Positions 37,976-51,734 of a stretch of DNA of 64,000 nucleotides are shown one piece after another (within the stretch, counting starts at the first letter, position 1; every line of letters begins with the position of its first letter). Source of the DNA: Rhea pennata (Eukaryota > Chordata > Aves > Rheiformes > Rheidae); contig NC_084675.1 in the NCBI RefSeq assembly GCF_028389875.1, forward strand, positions 20,050,412 to 20,114,411, given 5' to 3'. The notes beneath the pieces are model-generated. The model had not been told where the DNA came from. It searched no databases and saw only the letters and a list, made by a program, of their open reading frames with translations. A program made the position numbers and the translations under genes.

Positions 37976-38305
37976 ATCAAGAGAATAATGGTAAGGCTGA
38001 AGAACAGTCCATACAAGTTACCACTGGCTTGTAACTCACTGAGAGGATTTTGCTCACCCTTTAACACACAGTTCCAATTCACTGGTACAGAAAATATGTC
38101 TGGAACTTGTAGCGACTAAATCACAGAACATCTGGCTTCGAATATACAACAACATAAACAAGACGACTGATAAACTGCATCATTTTGCATCCTGCTGTGC
38201 TGAGTAAGTTCGTTTTATGAAGGGCATTCTCATTTTAATATAGACACTACAGAGTATCACAGCCCTCTGCAGTGAGGAATGCTTGTCCTTAGTTTTTAAC
38301 AGTAT

Positions 38306-38839
38306 TTAAAGCTTGCTATTTTGCTGAAACTGAGATACCAAGGAAAGAACTTGCTCTGACGCTTTAATTTGTTTTGTCCCTAGGTATGCTGCACTGTTAC
38401 TGGCTGTATCCTCTAAGAAATACCGGTAGTTTACCATCATGCCACAAGAAGCACCAATGCCCCTGGGGCTTGTGTCTGCCATCCAGTTAATCCGCCACAT
38501 CACAGCACCGTTCTGAAGATGAAAATTTGCTACTGGATTGAGAGCATAGCCACGATGTTTCTCTCCATACAAATACCAGGCACAGAGTCTCATAAATGGC
38601 AAATGGAGCACTTTGACCAATTTTTCTGATCTCACCCATTCATTGTTAGATAAGAGTTTCTTCAGAGTTTCCGTGGTACGGCCTCCTGTGATCGCAGAGA
38701 TTTCCTGGCATTCTGATTCTGTAAAAAGTTCATTTCTTTCTAGTTCTTTTGTTTGTGAAGAGAGGAGACCAACAAGCCATTTTGTGAATCCTGGGATAGG
38801 CGAAAGACTAGAAAAATCTTTTATCTGAGGAAGTTCTTT
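38306..38839 (-). CDS. MLYCD: MLYCD coding exon 5 (residues 321-497 and stop)
   Basis: 534 bp, beginning after TTTACAG| with [20 protein letters not shown] and ending in ...QFQQNSKL and TAA at 38308-38306. It carries nucleophile-region Ser333, the motif [20 protein letters not shown] with catalytic His427, and NYRYFLED near the C-terminus. The terminal SKL is a PTS1 signal. The open frame continues upstream across the splice site to 38944, but the TTTACAG acceptor and the family alignment place the exon start at 38839. Confidence 0.97.
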   Translation of the reverse strand, partial: KELPQIKDFSSLSPIPGFTKWLVGLLSSQTKELERNELFTESECQEISAITGGRTTETLKKLLSNNEWVRSEKLVKVLHLPFMRLCAWYLYGEKHRGYALNPVANFHLQNGAVMWRINWMADTSPRGIGASCGMMVNYRYFLEDTASNSAAYLGTKQIKASEQVLSLVSQFQQNSKL

Positions 38840-41800
38840 CTGTAAAGAAGAGAAAAAAAAATCATGAGTTTTCTCATGATTGACAATGAGAAGTCTGAGT
38901 GAAAGAAGAGCTGATATCCTTTTCTTGAGATCAAGTGAAGACAAGGAATTCTGAGAAGAGAATTAACACAGATTGGGGGGGAGGAGGGATCACCCCACCT
39001 GTAACAGCTTAGTGTCTAAAAAGCACTTGCAGCAGTAAGAAATTTTGACAGCGACTGAACTTCTTTCCATGCATACCATCTATTTAAAGGAATTTATATA
39101 GTGCTTTTCAACATCACATTCTAGTATATTCTTTTATAGACAGACATCAGCAAATGCAATCATGTGCCACAGAAAAGTTATTCAGAGGGATAAGGTTAAA
39201 AAAATCAGTACATAAGTTTTCAAAACCTTTTAAACGTCATTCTTTTTTTGTATGTAAATACCTTCCTTTGAATCAAGAAAAGTTTATGGTTTGTCTACTG
39301 AAAAACTTAGAAGAGATCATCTTCTTTTGTATGATTTAATTAAACAGTGTGGTGTCAAGATTTTTAGGGGGAAAAAAAATTCCTGAAGTTTGAAAAGAGG
39401 TTCTTTATCCCAACGAGCTACTTTTCATGCTACTCAAACTACAAACTTATAAGTAAAAACTATTAATTACACAACCATGTAAAGCAAAATACACATTAGC
39501 AAAATAGTGTGTTAGTTTTGGGCAAAGCAACGTGAAGAGTTAAAGAAGAAAACTATTATCAAAGTCAGTGGAGCAAGTCAGGGGGCAAAGAAAAAAAGGA
39601 AGATAGACAAAAATGGAACTGCCACTGCACTGTTTTAATTATTATTCATATAGAAGGAAGCGGTGGTAAGAACAGAGACATACATCAACGTTAAGGAAGC
39701 ATCTTAATGACAACACAAAATTGTCTTTAAATGACTACAAAACATATTCTTTCCATTTTGAGTATTTCCCTGATGATCATTAAAAAATCATTATCACTCA
39801 GGGGCTATCTTACACTAGCAAACGTTAATGGCCAGCATACTGCTAAGGGTGTTTCAGTTGTACGTGCGCTGCTTGCATCCTCAGGTACTGCTGTGCTCTG
39901 CACAACAGTGCAGTCTGCTTTCTCTATCATGAGGACACAGAAGCCAGGGAAAGCAGGACTGGTGTGCCTCAACTGTGTACTGGAGCACGAAGGCATGCAA
40001 CATTTGTTAATAACTTAGAAAAATAACTGAATGAATATTCAATTGAACATTTACATCTCCTTTCTCCTTCCTACATTTAGCTTCCCAAATAGCTTACTGC
40101 TGTCCTGCTGGCTTCTGGCCCTATAGTACGCCGAGCCAGCCCAAATCTACCATCCATCCCTTCAGTTCTGTGACTCCTAACTGCTTAAGCTGGCTAATCT
40201 CACCAGCTCCCCTTAACCAACGTTCACAAATCAGTTCAAAATAATTTTTTAAAATTTCAGTACAGAATCAAATGCACTCACTAAATCGTTCTTCGATCAC
40301 CTTTCATCTGGCTCATGTTTTTCAATCAAGGAGTATGCCTAGTCATCAAATTTGGAATCCATTTTTCTTTATAGCAGCAGGATCTTAATTAGTGTGATTA
40401 GTAAGCAGAGTTACTCTTAGACGACCCCTCGCCAGCTACAGTTTCTCTGGATGTCACAGAGATCACAGACTTGTAAATTTTAACCTGTTAGAACATTAGC
40501 TCCCAAAGACACTAACAGTACTAGCACAAAAACACAGATCTGAAAAAGAAGGGGAAGGCAGAAACATGGCCCAGAAGCAAGTTTTTAAAGGCTACTGAAA
40601 AAATTCTCGAAGATATTTGTCCCTGCAGAAAGAGGCTGATAGCTTTCATTTTTGTCACCATGGTAATGAGCAGCATCACTCACTGCCTTCCTTTCTCTCT
40701 CAGCACCCTGAAAGCTGACCAGTAGTGACACTGCAATGACTTGCCTGTAACTTAGCTGCTTAGACAGTATGCTGTCAAGTGACTTGACTGTTTGCCTGCC
40801 AGCTCTTACCGAGGCTACACAGATCTCTGCCCAGAAGGGAGGGTCACAACTCCCTTCTGAAGATTCAGTGACCCAGGACCCTTCTGCTTGTCCACACAGT
40901 AATGATGATGACAACACAGCAACTGTCCAGGATGTGACAGACCTGCAAACGAACCTTAAGGCATGGGAATGCAAACCTGTAATCTGTACTGAGAAGTACC
41001 TTTTTCAGGCTGGCATCCTTACACAGCAACAAGCTCCTCTCCAAAAAGATTGGATTTCAAAATCAGGGTTCATTTTTCTACATCTTCATTTTCTAATATG
41101 CTTTAAAGTTCATCTTTGGTCCATAACACAGAGAAGATGAGTGGCAGGAATAGATGGGTAGGAGTTTTCGAATTAGTGACCTATCAATGGGAAGTGCTAG
41201 ACGCGCTGGTAAAGAAAGTACAGATGTTACTATTGTGTGGGGCAGGGCTGACCACCTGAAAGCAAAACAGGTTTTTAGAGGCTGTTCTCCTCCAGGGGGG
41301 ATTCAAGGAATAGAGAACATGGAGTATTTTGTTTGGTTATTTTTTTTCCAACCCAAAGAAGGGATTCTATTCCTCAAGGCTGTCCATTTTTTCCAACTAT
41401 ATTATTTGATTTTATGAAAAAGTGCTTCTGACAACTCATCGCTTAGGTTTCCTTCATGCATTCCTAAGAGTTGTTCAGGGCTAACACCTGAGCGGGGAAG
41501 AGAGGGAAAGTATTGTTGAAATTTGGGAAGTAAATCCTCTTCCAGGTAAAAAGAAAAATGGATTGGACCATGAGAAAAGGCTGCTTAACAGAAAGTCAGC
41601 GCAGAACACTTCTAGACCTATCTCTGCTAAGAAAGCACAGAGCTTAAAAACACTATTTTGCTGTTGAACAGGGCTAACGAACAGGGCTTTCCATGTAGGA
41701 ACTGAACCATGCCCATTGCCTCCAAAGGGTAACAATTTCAATCTCACTTCCCAGCTTGCAGAGCTGAGAGGGTAACAATACACAATGACAAAAGTGAAAA

Positions 41801-44800
41801 CAAAGAGTTTCCTCCCCTGTTTGTGTATTAATACTAATCCCTGTATCATAGTTCCTACTTAACTACTGCAATTCTGCATCATGATGATGATGACTGCTCT
41901 GAAAACAAATGGTAAGCAAAGTGACCTGTTCACTAATCCCAATCCAGGTTACTTATCAAGAAGTTAGTAGACCCAACTCTATTAATAAACATAAAAGGAG
42001 AAAGTGTACGTATTTTTAAGAGAGATAAGATACAGGAAAGTGACCCCATTTTGAAGCTACAGTACTGACTACCACATATCTGATAAATGCTCACGTTTAG
42101 GAGCTTATCTGAGGCAGCCACTTCTTGTAGAAGAAACAAATAGATGCAGTGAAGTGAGCACATTTATGTTGTTGCTAAATTGATGTGCTAGTTTCTACGG
42201 CTATTGGTGGAATTCCATTAATGTTTATTTTCTTGTCAGAAATCCACACATCATTAAGAAGCAGCTGCTCCTTTTTTTTTTTTTTTTTTTGGTTGGGTTT
42301 TTTTTTTTTTTTTTACATTTTCTTTATTGCAGAAGAGTGCAGATTTCTCCTATTACCCATGCTGCATCTGAAACTGTCTTGCACTCTGAAAGCCACAGTC
42401 CAAGGTCACATCTTTCATCAATGAAAGCAAAGCCTGTTTGGAAATTATGATCTCCCCAGGTCACTATATCAAATTAAGGTAGCAATTATCAACAGTCCAA
42501 CCAGAAAGTTAAAGTCTGCCACCAATTGTTCAGCATTCTATTACGTGATATAGTAGCTACCACTTTTCTCTCCCAAATGCCACAGGCTATGAAATTCTAA
42601 GCAGTTTTCTCAAAGGCTTCACCATAGCTATCCATGTCTGTCATCTGCAGGCTGAATTGCTATGATGTACCTTCTGCAGAGCTACAGACCATGCAGAGTG
42701 GCTATAAACACATTCCAAATTAAATGTCTGTCTAATGAGAAATCCATCTGTCTATACATTCACGAGCACCTATCAGCTAGCTAAAAATGCATCTGCCTAC
42801 TTTTCTTCCAGCATCCACTTCAGAGTTTTTTTGTTGTTATTGTGGTTAATAGTTGTCTGGTACTATCTTAGAATTCTATTCATTTCCAGGAGGAATACAT
42901 GCTTAAAATTTAAAATAGGTAAGACATTATTTACATTGTCTGTTCCCTGCATTACATATGTTAATGTAACTAAGATTACACAAAACACATAGCTAGCCAG
43001 TTCTCAGAACTGAAATCAAAGTATTATCAGTAGGTTAATGAATTCATCCCAACACCTGCCCAAACAGAATCCACGCAGGAGATATCCAGAGAACAATAAA
43101 AACTCATTTACAAAAACACCTCCAAATTATTTGTGCTGCAAGCTTTTTAAAGCGACTAACACAAAAGAAAAACCTTGGAATACTTAGAGCAGCACACTTT
43201 CTCCCAAGATGCCTCTGAATGTGAAACAGGCTACTTTCCGAGGTCCTGTTTTGATCTCTGTTACATCCCTTCTCTTGACCCAGTTATATCATAACACCTG
43301 TGGCAAATGCCAAATCATAATGGCCAGGCAAACACTAAGGATACAAACTGCTAACTGTGCAAATATGAAGAGATGAAACTGAGGGCCTATTTCTATGACT
43401 CAACTTCTTACATCCTCCATCTGCTTAAATTAGTGAAAGACTCAAAAGAGGGGCCATGTACTTCTGCATAATGTCTCAAACTAAGTGCTTACACTGAGGG
43501 TTACCTCACCAGAGGCACTAGTGCTTCAATTTTCCTAACAGTACTAAAAAAAAGCAATGTACAAGAAATATTTTCATGATGGAATCTGTACCCGACATCC
43601 ATTTCCCTACCTACGTTCATGTTAAATAATGTATTACCAATTCAAGGAATTAGTAACAGTTCTATGTTTGGACCCCATTTTTAGGTCCAATTTTTAACTA
43701 ACTTTATAGTATAGATACCTAGCATGTAAAGTCTGACATGCTAGTTCAATGTTCCAATACAGTTTCAAAAATCTTTCCAAATAAGGGCTTCAATAGGAGG
43801 AAAAAAGAACAGAAAAGAAAAAAAAAGTGGCTATTAGCATATTTCTAACTTAGTGCATGTCTTTTTCTGATCTAATGGAACTTCCCTCGTGAGGAATGAC
43901 AGCAGAGATTTCAAGTTTTGAGGCTACAATGGCATTTACAAGTAGATGTGTCAGAGCAGGTTAAGTTAAGGCAAAGTCACATAAAGGATTTTTACTGGAA
44001 GATAAGAGAGAAGTTTTAGGAGTTTGCAGTCCCTTGGGAAAATATGAGTCCAATAACATTCTGCAGATCAAACAGATGTCCACAAAAGTTAAGTCAAACA
44101 AATAGCAAGTCATACAAGTGTATTAAACATCAACCATTCAAATGTAATGAAAAAGAGAAATTCCTCAACCCTTTCAAATGGCCTCTTCTTCCCCAAGTGT
44201 TTTATTATCAGTTCAGTTAAAGACAGACTCAACATATGTAACTTGGGATACTTAGCCAAGTAGCAATGCTTTAAAAGAAGACTTGTTTATTACAAAGCAA
44301 CGCAAAGGTTGTATCTACACACACACATATATATATAACGTAACACATATAGAACACAAAAAATGTGTGTGTTTATGTGAGCGCATAAATCTATATAAGT
44401 ATATATCAATCCTTTTCCTATCACAGACCTCAACTACCTATTTACACAGAATCAGCTGGAAGCATGCTTAAAGATACGTGATTTCTAATGCTAACAAAAT
44501 TTTTTTATTGAGGCCATATTGCTTCAGCTGCTGCCACCAATATAAAGTCAACTCAGCACTACTGTTGTATTGTTTGTCCCTTTTAAAGTAAGTGGCTATA
44601 ACGCTGCTCCAAACTGTCCACTGTGAACATAGCCTTGGAAAGTCCTTTGCTTATACCCGACCAGCGAGAAAGACAGCATACGCATGCAATTTAATGCACC
44701 GAAGTGGAATTTTCAGAATTTTGGAAGAAGGACAAAACATACGACTGATCACACACCTTGCCTTTGCCCTGCAGCAAGTTTGCAGTATATTGAGGCTGAA

Positions 44801-47800
44801 ACACACAAGGCTTCTCTCCACTGAAAGGTAGAGCCCATTGAGATGGAAGTCACAAAGTTATACAACAAAGGCTGAATGACTACACATTATGAAAGTGCAT
44901 CACATAATTCCTCATCCCAAACGGTGATAACAACAGTATGATGCTTTAGAGTTACTTCACAGGTGTGAAATATGTAACGGGTGATGATTCTTGCTGAATT
45001 CAAGACAATAAATTAAAGAACAATACTTTGGAGTGAAGAGGAAATAGTAAGGAAGAAAGTGGAAAGCAGAGAAAAGAGAAAAGTATTAAAAATACCACAG
45101 AACTACACCAAAATGTAGAGAACAACATCCATCATGGACAAATTGTCCTTGATTATCTTTCTTCTTTTTGGTACTCTTCAGTCCTACAACATTACCAAAA
45201 CAAGCAAGAAAACACGGACATTGCTGTATCTTTGAAATAATTTTAACGTGGTCCTTCATTAAGATCACTGTTCATTTTCAACAGGCCAGGTCATTAAGTC
45301 CCTTTTACAGGGACTTTAATGTAATTCTAGTCTCAGAGTCAAAATAATTATACTGTCCTGCACTTACAAGAGGTGCTTAAAACACTTCTGGATTAGATTT
45401 CATCTTTTCACTTCAGACCTCACAAAAATTGTTTAATTTGCCATCCACGTACAAAAAGGAAGACTTCTGCTGTCCTGGCTTTATAGAACTCTTAAAATAC
45501 TATCACATAAGAAGATTTCTGAAATGCATTGTAACTGCAGCATTCTGTATGTTCTTTCTTCACATCCATTCAGCAGAGACACAGATAGCCTCACCTCGCA
45601 TCCTTCACGTATCTATCTGCTCCCCATGCTCCCCCAAAGTAAAGCAAAACCATGCTTTGATCTTGAACCAGAAGTGTGCTGGAAAGTTAGTAAGCAAAAA
45701 CCTTTTCTTGTGCTATGTTCCCATCATTATTTTTATTAAACACAGCCCTAGTAACAGGGTAGGCTTCATAAGACTAGTGAAACCAACAAACAAACAAGGA
45801 AAAGCGATTGCACTCTACAAGGTACAGCTTGAAAGCAGCGCTATCTGAAGTTTCTCAAGTGGCAAGAAATGACTGATGGGGTGCCATACTTTTAAATTGT
45901 ATTGCAAAAAAAAATAGATTTAAGATAATACCTTACTTTGATGACCGTGATTTAAAAAGTGGGACTCGTATCCAGCTGATCTAAAAAAAATGGATTTTAT
46001 CATCATGCAATTTAACATCTTAATCCACCTACTGCTTCAGAACTCTCAGATGTAACTAACCATTCCTTCACATTTGATAAAAGGAAAGTAAGAGATACAG
46101 ATGCATTTTCATGCACATCTTATACACTACTAATCAACATACATTAATGACTTTTGTTTTCTGAAGTTAATGTTGAAACTACTCTGGCTAATGCTCTTGA
46201 CTTAAGCAAAAAAAACCTTTGATTTATAATGAAGCCTGACTCAAGAATAGCAAGAAATTCCAATCAAAGAATGGGACACAAAAGTGCTAGGTATTCTACG
46301 CTGTAGAAAGATCTGTGTTAATTCATTACAATAAAACATCAATGAAAATCGTATGTATTATGATTCTTAGAATGTTTCTTAAGACATAGAGCAAGAAAAA
46401 AAACAAGTCACTGAAATCTGTAACTACAGAATTCAGACCTATTTCATTTCCTATGAAAGGTGCAACTGTAGAAATATTACTCTGATCATGGTTTAAAAAA
46501 CCAAGAAACTGGGGTTTTCTCTCTTGAACATTACTTCGATTCTTAGGGTAATTTCTGACTTTTAAAATAGTTGGATGGTTAGCCAAGTGAATTGGAGAAG
46601 AGGAGGAAAATGGGCTAAGGTGCCTTACTATCCAGACGCAAAGTCTACAAGGCAATGAGCACTTTAGAAGACAAGATCAGGATGGCCAGCATTTATCTTT
46701 AAAAGGTCTGATCAAAAGGTGAAAAAGAGAAATCAGGCTTGTAAATAAAAGCTGGCTTTAATGGGTTATCAAGCCAGATAGAACAACTGGGTCACCTACT
46801 CTGACCCCCTTTAATAGTGGCCCATGCTCCATTTCATAAATTTTCACGTGCACTCAGCTTGATAACGTCAGGTCAATTGAAGTATATCGTGAAAAAAAGA
46901 TATCTGGTCCCGTTCTGAAGATACAAATAGATTAAAAAATCCAGAAACACATGATGAACTGCTAGAATAAATTATATCCATGCAGCTTCATAAAATACAC
47001 TTTTGGGAACAGGGAAGAGGAATAGTAGAAAAGAAAGTTATGGTTGCTCCCAAATCACAGGAAAACAGCTTATTTTAAGTGTTCTTAATACCTTTAAAGA
47101 TTTTACTCCATAAATGCCTGGAGAGATAAAACAGAGCATCTCTCTGCAGGTATGTAACATCCTGTTACACAGCAACAGTCAGCATGAAATCATCTTTCTT
47201 GCAACAGCACAAATACGAAGACGAAATATATATCTCATTTATGTAATGTAATACTTTGCCAGGTAGCTGAATTATGTTTGAAATATAAATATATAGAGAG
47301 TCTAAGTTTTGCCATGATTTCATAACCAATTAATTTTAAGGATGTTCATTTCAGATTCACGATATAAAACCTCACGTATAGCAACATATTTTTCACAGTA
47401 ATTTGAAGCAGTATATGAAATTTAAGCAGGAAGGAAGAATGCTATCTTTGGCATTATATGAAATGTGTTTAGTTTTCAATATTAAATTACTTAAGCTTGA
47501 GGCAATAATATTATGCTTAGGATGCATTTAAAAGCTTTTCAGCCAAAGTGTTTGCTATTCATTGCATATTTCAAAGATACTGAGAGGGCTGGATTTTAAA
47601 TGTAGAAACTTTGGCTTAATGTCTTAAATAAGGAGCACACTCTTCCATTGAACACATCATATTTTAGAACTTTCACATAGGTTATTGAAGTACAGTATAT
47701 CTATTTGCCTGTGAAACTCAAAACTTTTATAGTATTTGCATAACAACTTAGCTATGGACAAATATGTTGTCTACAGATTATTTTATGAGAGCAAATCAAT

Positions 47801-50800
47801 CATCCAGAAATTATTTTTCAGATGCAAAAGCAGGTAACTACATGAATTTATTTAAATTTTGCCTCAGTCAAGATCAGAGATGACATAGCCTAATTATACC
47901 TGGACTACTGCACTTTAGAAAGCCATTTTAAAAGCAGGAAGCAAAAAAATTTAGCCATAATACCCATGGGGGGGTGGGTGGGAGGCAACACAAATACAAA
48001 CTTCAGGCCAGTCAGCTATGTTGCAGCATTTGACTAATTGATACTTTTGTATTAGTAACAGTTTGATGCATTCAATTTTAAATTATTTTGTAAATAATCC
48101 ATAAGTTAGAACTTCAGTTTTATTTTCTAAACATCACTACAAATCCAAACATTGGAAGAATGAACATAAACAAGAGTAGTGACCACTACCTTTAAGTGGT
48201 AGCTTTGTTAATACTTCAAGTATTAAAGCCAGTTAAATGAAGGAGCGTACTTAACAGAAATCTGCCTCTTTCACAGCACTTTGTTTAAATGGATTTTCAT
48301 TCTTTTCCCAGTTGCCTGGAAAAAGGTTCTCTAAGAAGTACCAAATCTGCTAACAATATTCCCAGAAGATGCAATGATATTATATGAATTCACAGAATGC
48401 ATTTGCAATAAAGCAACTGAATCCTGTGACTTTCAAGAGTTGAAGACTTCTTTCTTCCTATGTAAAAAGAAGTGTCCAAAAAATAACTCCTCCTGCCCTT
48501 TTTTTGCTTTGTTTATACACATATTTATTCAAACATGTGCACTGTATACATAGTAAGTGGCAACTCATTGTAACAAATAAGCAAAAAGAATTATGTAAAG
48601 GAAATCTCTTTGTAACAGCGGCATCCATGAGATGCTGAAAAAGGAAATAAACAGGTACATCTAGCTGTAATTAACCGACAGCAGAAAACATTCTTCCAAC
48701 TCTCTCCACATCTTCAAAGACTCAAAGCATATGTGAAGACCAAGCAGCTCCTCATCTTGAGCAACGAAACAGAATGGAAACTAATACAGGAATGCATGAA
48801 GAGCACATTGACCAAACATCTCATGTGCTACTTGCCACACCTACCTGCAGCTCCTTTACAACTCGTTTGATGAGGTAAGTCCCAAGTTCAACACCTTGAA
48901 GTCCCTGCTGAGTCAAACTGATTGAATAAAAAATTGCTGTTGTAATTTTGTCCAGATCTTCTGTTTCTATAGGGGGAACTTCCTTCACTATGGCCTGGGA
49001 AAATAAGAATTAAAAAAAAAAAGTTAGTAGTAGTTATTAGTATCATTAAGGGGGACAGCGTTCTTCTTCTCAACTTTCAAATGTATTAACATTTTTCCCA
49101 CTGTTTTATTCAGTGTCCTCTGTGAGATACAATAAAATTCTAGTCAAAAATAAAAAGTAGAAAGACCACCTGCTTACCTATTAGCAAGTACGAGAAGTAA
49201 TAATTGTACAGATTTTTGAAAACAATCATAATTTGCTTTGAAGTTTTAATCTCATTTACTATCTTTTCTTATACCACCTGCACTTGAGCAAAAACCTATA
49301 ACAATTTATGCAGTATAACAGATATTCAGAGAATCCCTGTAATTTCTTAAGAGAAAAACCACCTCTCATTTCTTAAAAAGATAATGCTATTTGATAGCCC
49401 TAAAAAAATTTCTTTCTGCAAACAAAAATGCCTCCATTTTCAGTTTCTAAATACTGAGACTTCATATATAGGCAATTTTATCATGCACAGCAAAGAAGGT
49501 CGGGTGCAGTAAGGAACAGAAAAATTTGTACAATATGGATTAAAACACAATGATCTCAGAGATGATTTCTCAAGAAAAATACATCCATGGAACTAACTAC
49601 AACACAATCATTTTTTTCCCTTAAACTAGGACACCATCAGCACCACATAACACATATTGTTTTTCAAAATTATAGGAGTAACAAATATTCCCAAAGCATT
49701 TGGAATTTTGGTTTCTAAAAGGTACGTATTGCAATTTGAGCACTTTGCTGTGAACTGAACATATCAGTGACAGTACCTGGATGCTGCTGGAGATTTCACT
49801 GGTTAGTGCCACATGCAAGACTATCAATGGTTCTCCTGGAATTGCACAGTGAGAAAAAAAGTAGCACCTTCTATATGACCCAACTCGACGCTTCATATCA
49901 AGCCAGTTTCTAACAGGATGCACGGCTTCAGAACTCAACGGAAAAAAGAAATTATATTTTTCATTTTAAAATTGAAGTCAGCTGGCCACCATACAAGCTC
50001 AGTACTCTTCCCAATATCAATGACTATCAGATCAAAAAATGAGAATCAGGCTATAAGTGAAAAAAGTACAAATCCATCCCAAAACTGTGATGAAGCTGAT
50101 TATAAAGTGTATCTTGCATATCCAATTCTCTCTAGCTTTCTTTAGGGTATGTTCATTACATATCTCAGATCTCACTTGCACTTTGTGTTCAATACATTAT
50201 ACCAGATTCAGATCACTATATCACTGAAGGAGTCTGGACATACTTCTCTTCAGGAATTATTTTTCTCAACTACAAAACAGATAACACAATCATCCTTGTA
50301 AAACACTTCAAAATTTTCATGTGAAAGCGCAGTCTTTTCCAACAGTAATACTGTCTGGTAAAAGTTCAATCTGACATGCATTTCAAAATATTTCTGCTCT
50401 CCTACTCCAAACTATTCTAAAACATGTTTGTCACTGGCACAACAACCCCCACACTCTGGTGTCATTTTTTTTTTCCTGAAAGGATCTAGATGACAGTCAA
50501 GGGTAGTTTGTAAATTATTCTTTCAGAAGGTTCATGTAATGTACTGTGTAGAAACAAGAGGTGACATGTTTCACTTCAACCATTTTTAATACCTTATCCA
50601 AATGCTTTAATATATCATCTTCAACAATAACTACACTTAGTTGAAATTAAACACACTCAAATTTGTTAGCACCCCCCCAGTCATGTCTTCAAGGAATCAC
50701 TCAGTGTTCTTTTCCCTATTACTTACTGAAGGAGTCTAATGTGTATGCCAAAATACCCTGAAGACTAAGTGAGATATTACTAGTTACTTTTGTTTTGAAA

Positions 50801-51695
50801 ATCTAGGTTGTGTAAGCATTGTTTTCTTTACCTCACTGACATTTAAGTCATATACCTTCACAACTCCTTCTTTAGAGATTCATTTCAAGTTTTTCAATGA
50901 CAAAGCATCAAACAGCATAATTTTTATTCAGTCATCTACTCGATCAATACAATTTTGAATATTTTAAAGAAAGTTAGAAATAAATGTTGTAATTTTAAGA
51001 CATAATTCAGGGGCGGGGGGGGGGGGGAAGGTGCTCTATCCATACAGAGTTCACAACTGATTCTGGGCAGCTCACCTGACTGTTTTCCAGATAGGATGGT
51101 AAGCCTCACTACGTTAGAAGTAAAAAATGCTATGGAGCGTTCTGCCTGCCATGCTGCATCAGACTTCATAAGTATTGGTTCTTCACCAATTTTGTCACTC
51201 AGGGATGATGGAAGAGAGAAGGTGGCAGTGGTTATGGAGGTGGCAGCAGGAGCTGAAAGGGAGCGTGAGAAAGCAGTGCAGCAAGGATCTTTCTTTGCAG
51301 AAAAAGTAACAGCGGCACCTCTGGGAATGTGAAGAACAACTAAGTAGGAGGGAAGGAAACCAACCTAATTGGAAAACGAATCAAATTACAGGACTATGGT
51401 CCTCTTCACTGTTTACTTAATTCAGATTTAAAAAGAGTGCTCTTTAGTGAATTCAATGTGACTATTGCTTAATGATATTACTGTTCAGTATTGAAAAACA
51501 TATCTTGAAAATAGCGGATCTGTACAATCACGTCTGCAGAAAGTTCCCATCAGCAAGTGTTAGCAATTTTTAGCACTTACTCGCTAATTTTTTGGAGTAC
51601 TTCACAAGGTGATTGCCAAGTGACCCGTTCCAAATTTAGGAATCCTGTTGAAAACCATTCTGAAAGCATGTTCTTTAGAACTCCATTCATTTCCT

Positions 51696-51734
<39 letters not shown>

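Larger units (their letters stand above)
37465..38305 (-). other. MLYCD: MLYCD 3' untranslated region (predicted)
   Basis: About 840 nt between the stop codon and the predicted cleavage site just past the tandem AATAAA signals. Small open frames inside have no recognisable content. The exact end is inferred from the poly(A) signal only. Confidence 0.6.
38840..48844 (-). other. MLYCD intron 4
   Basis: 10005 bp, the largest intron. It contains a split T run (42272-42314), a CA/TA microsatellite (44317-44337), a G-quadruplex-type tract (47968-47982) and a short ATG triplet run near 41880. Several open frames of 100-140 codons show no homology and are taken as chance. Confidence 0.85.

Noticed and set aside
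38840-38944. Upstream extension of the exon 5 open frame to an ATG
   Set aside because: A clear TTTACAG acceptor and family alignment start the exon at 38839; the extension is intron read-through.
45429-45848. 139-codon plus-strand open frame in MLYCD intron 4
   Set aside because: Antisense to an intron, no family match.
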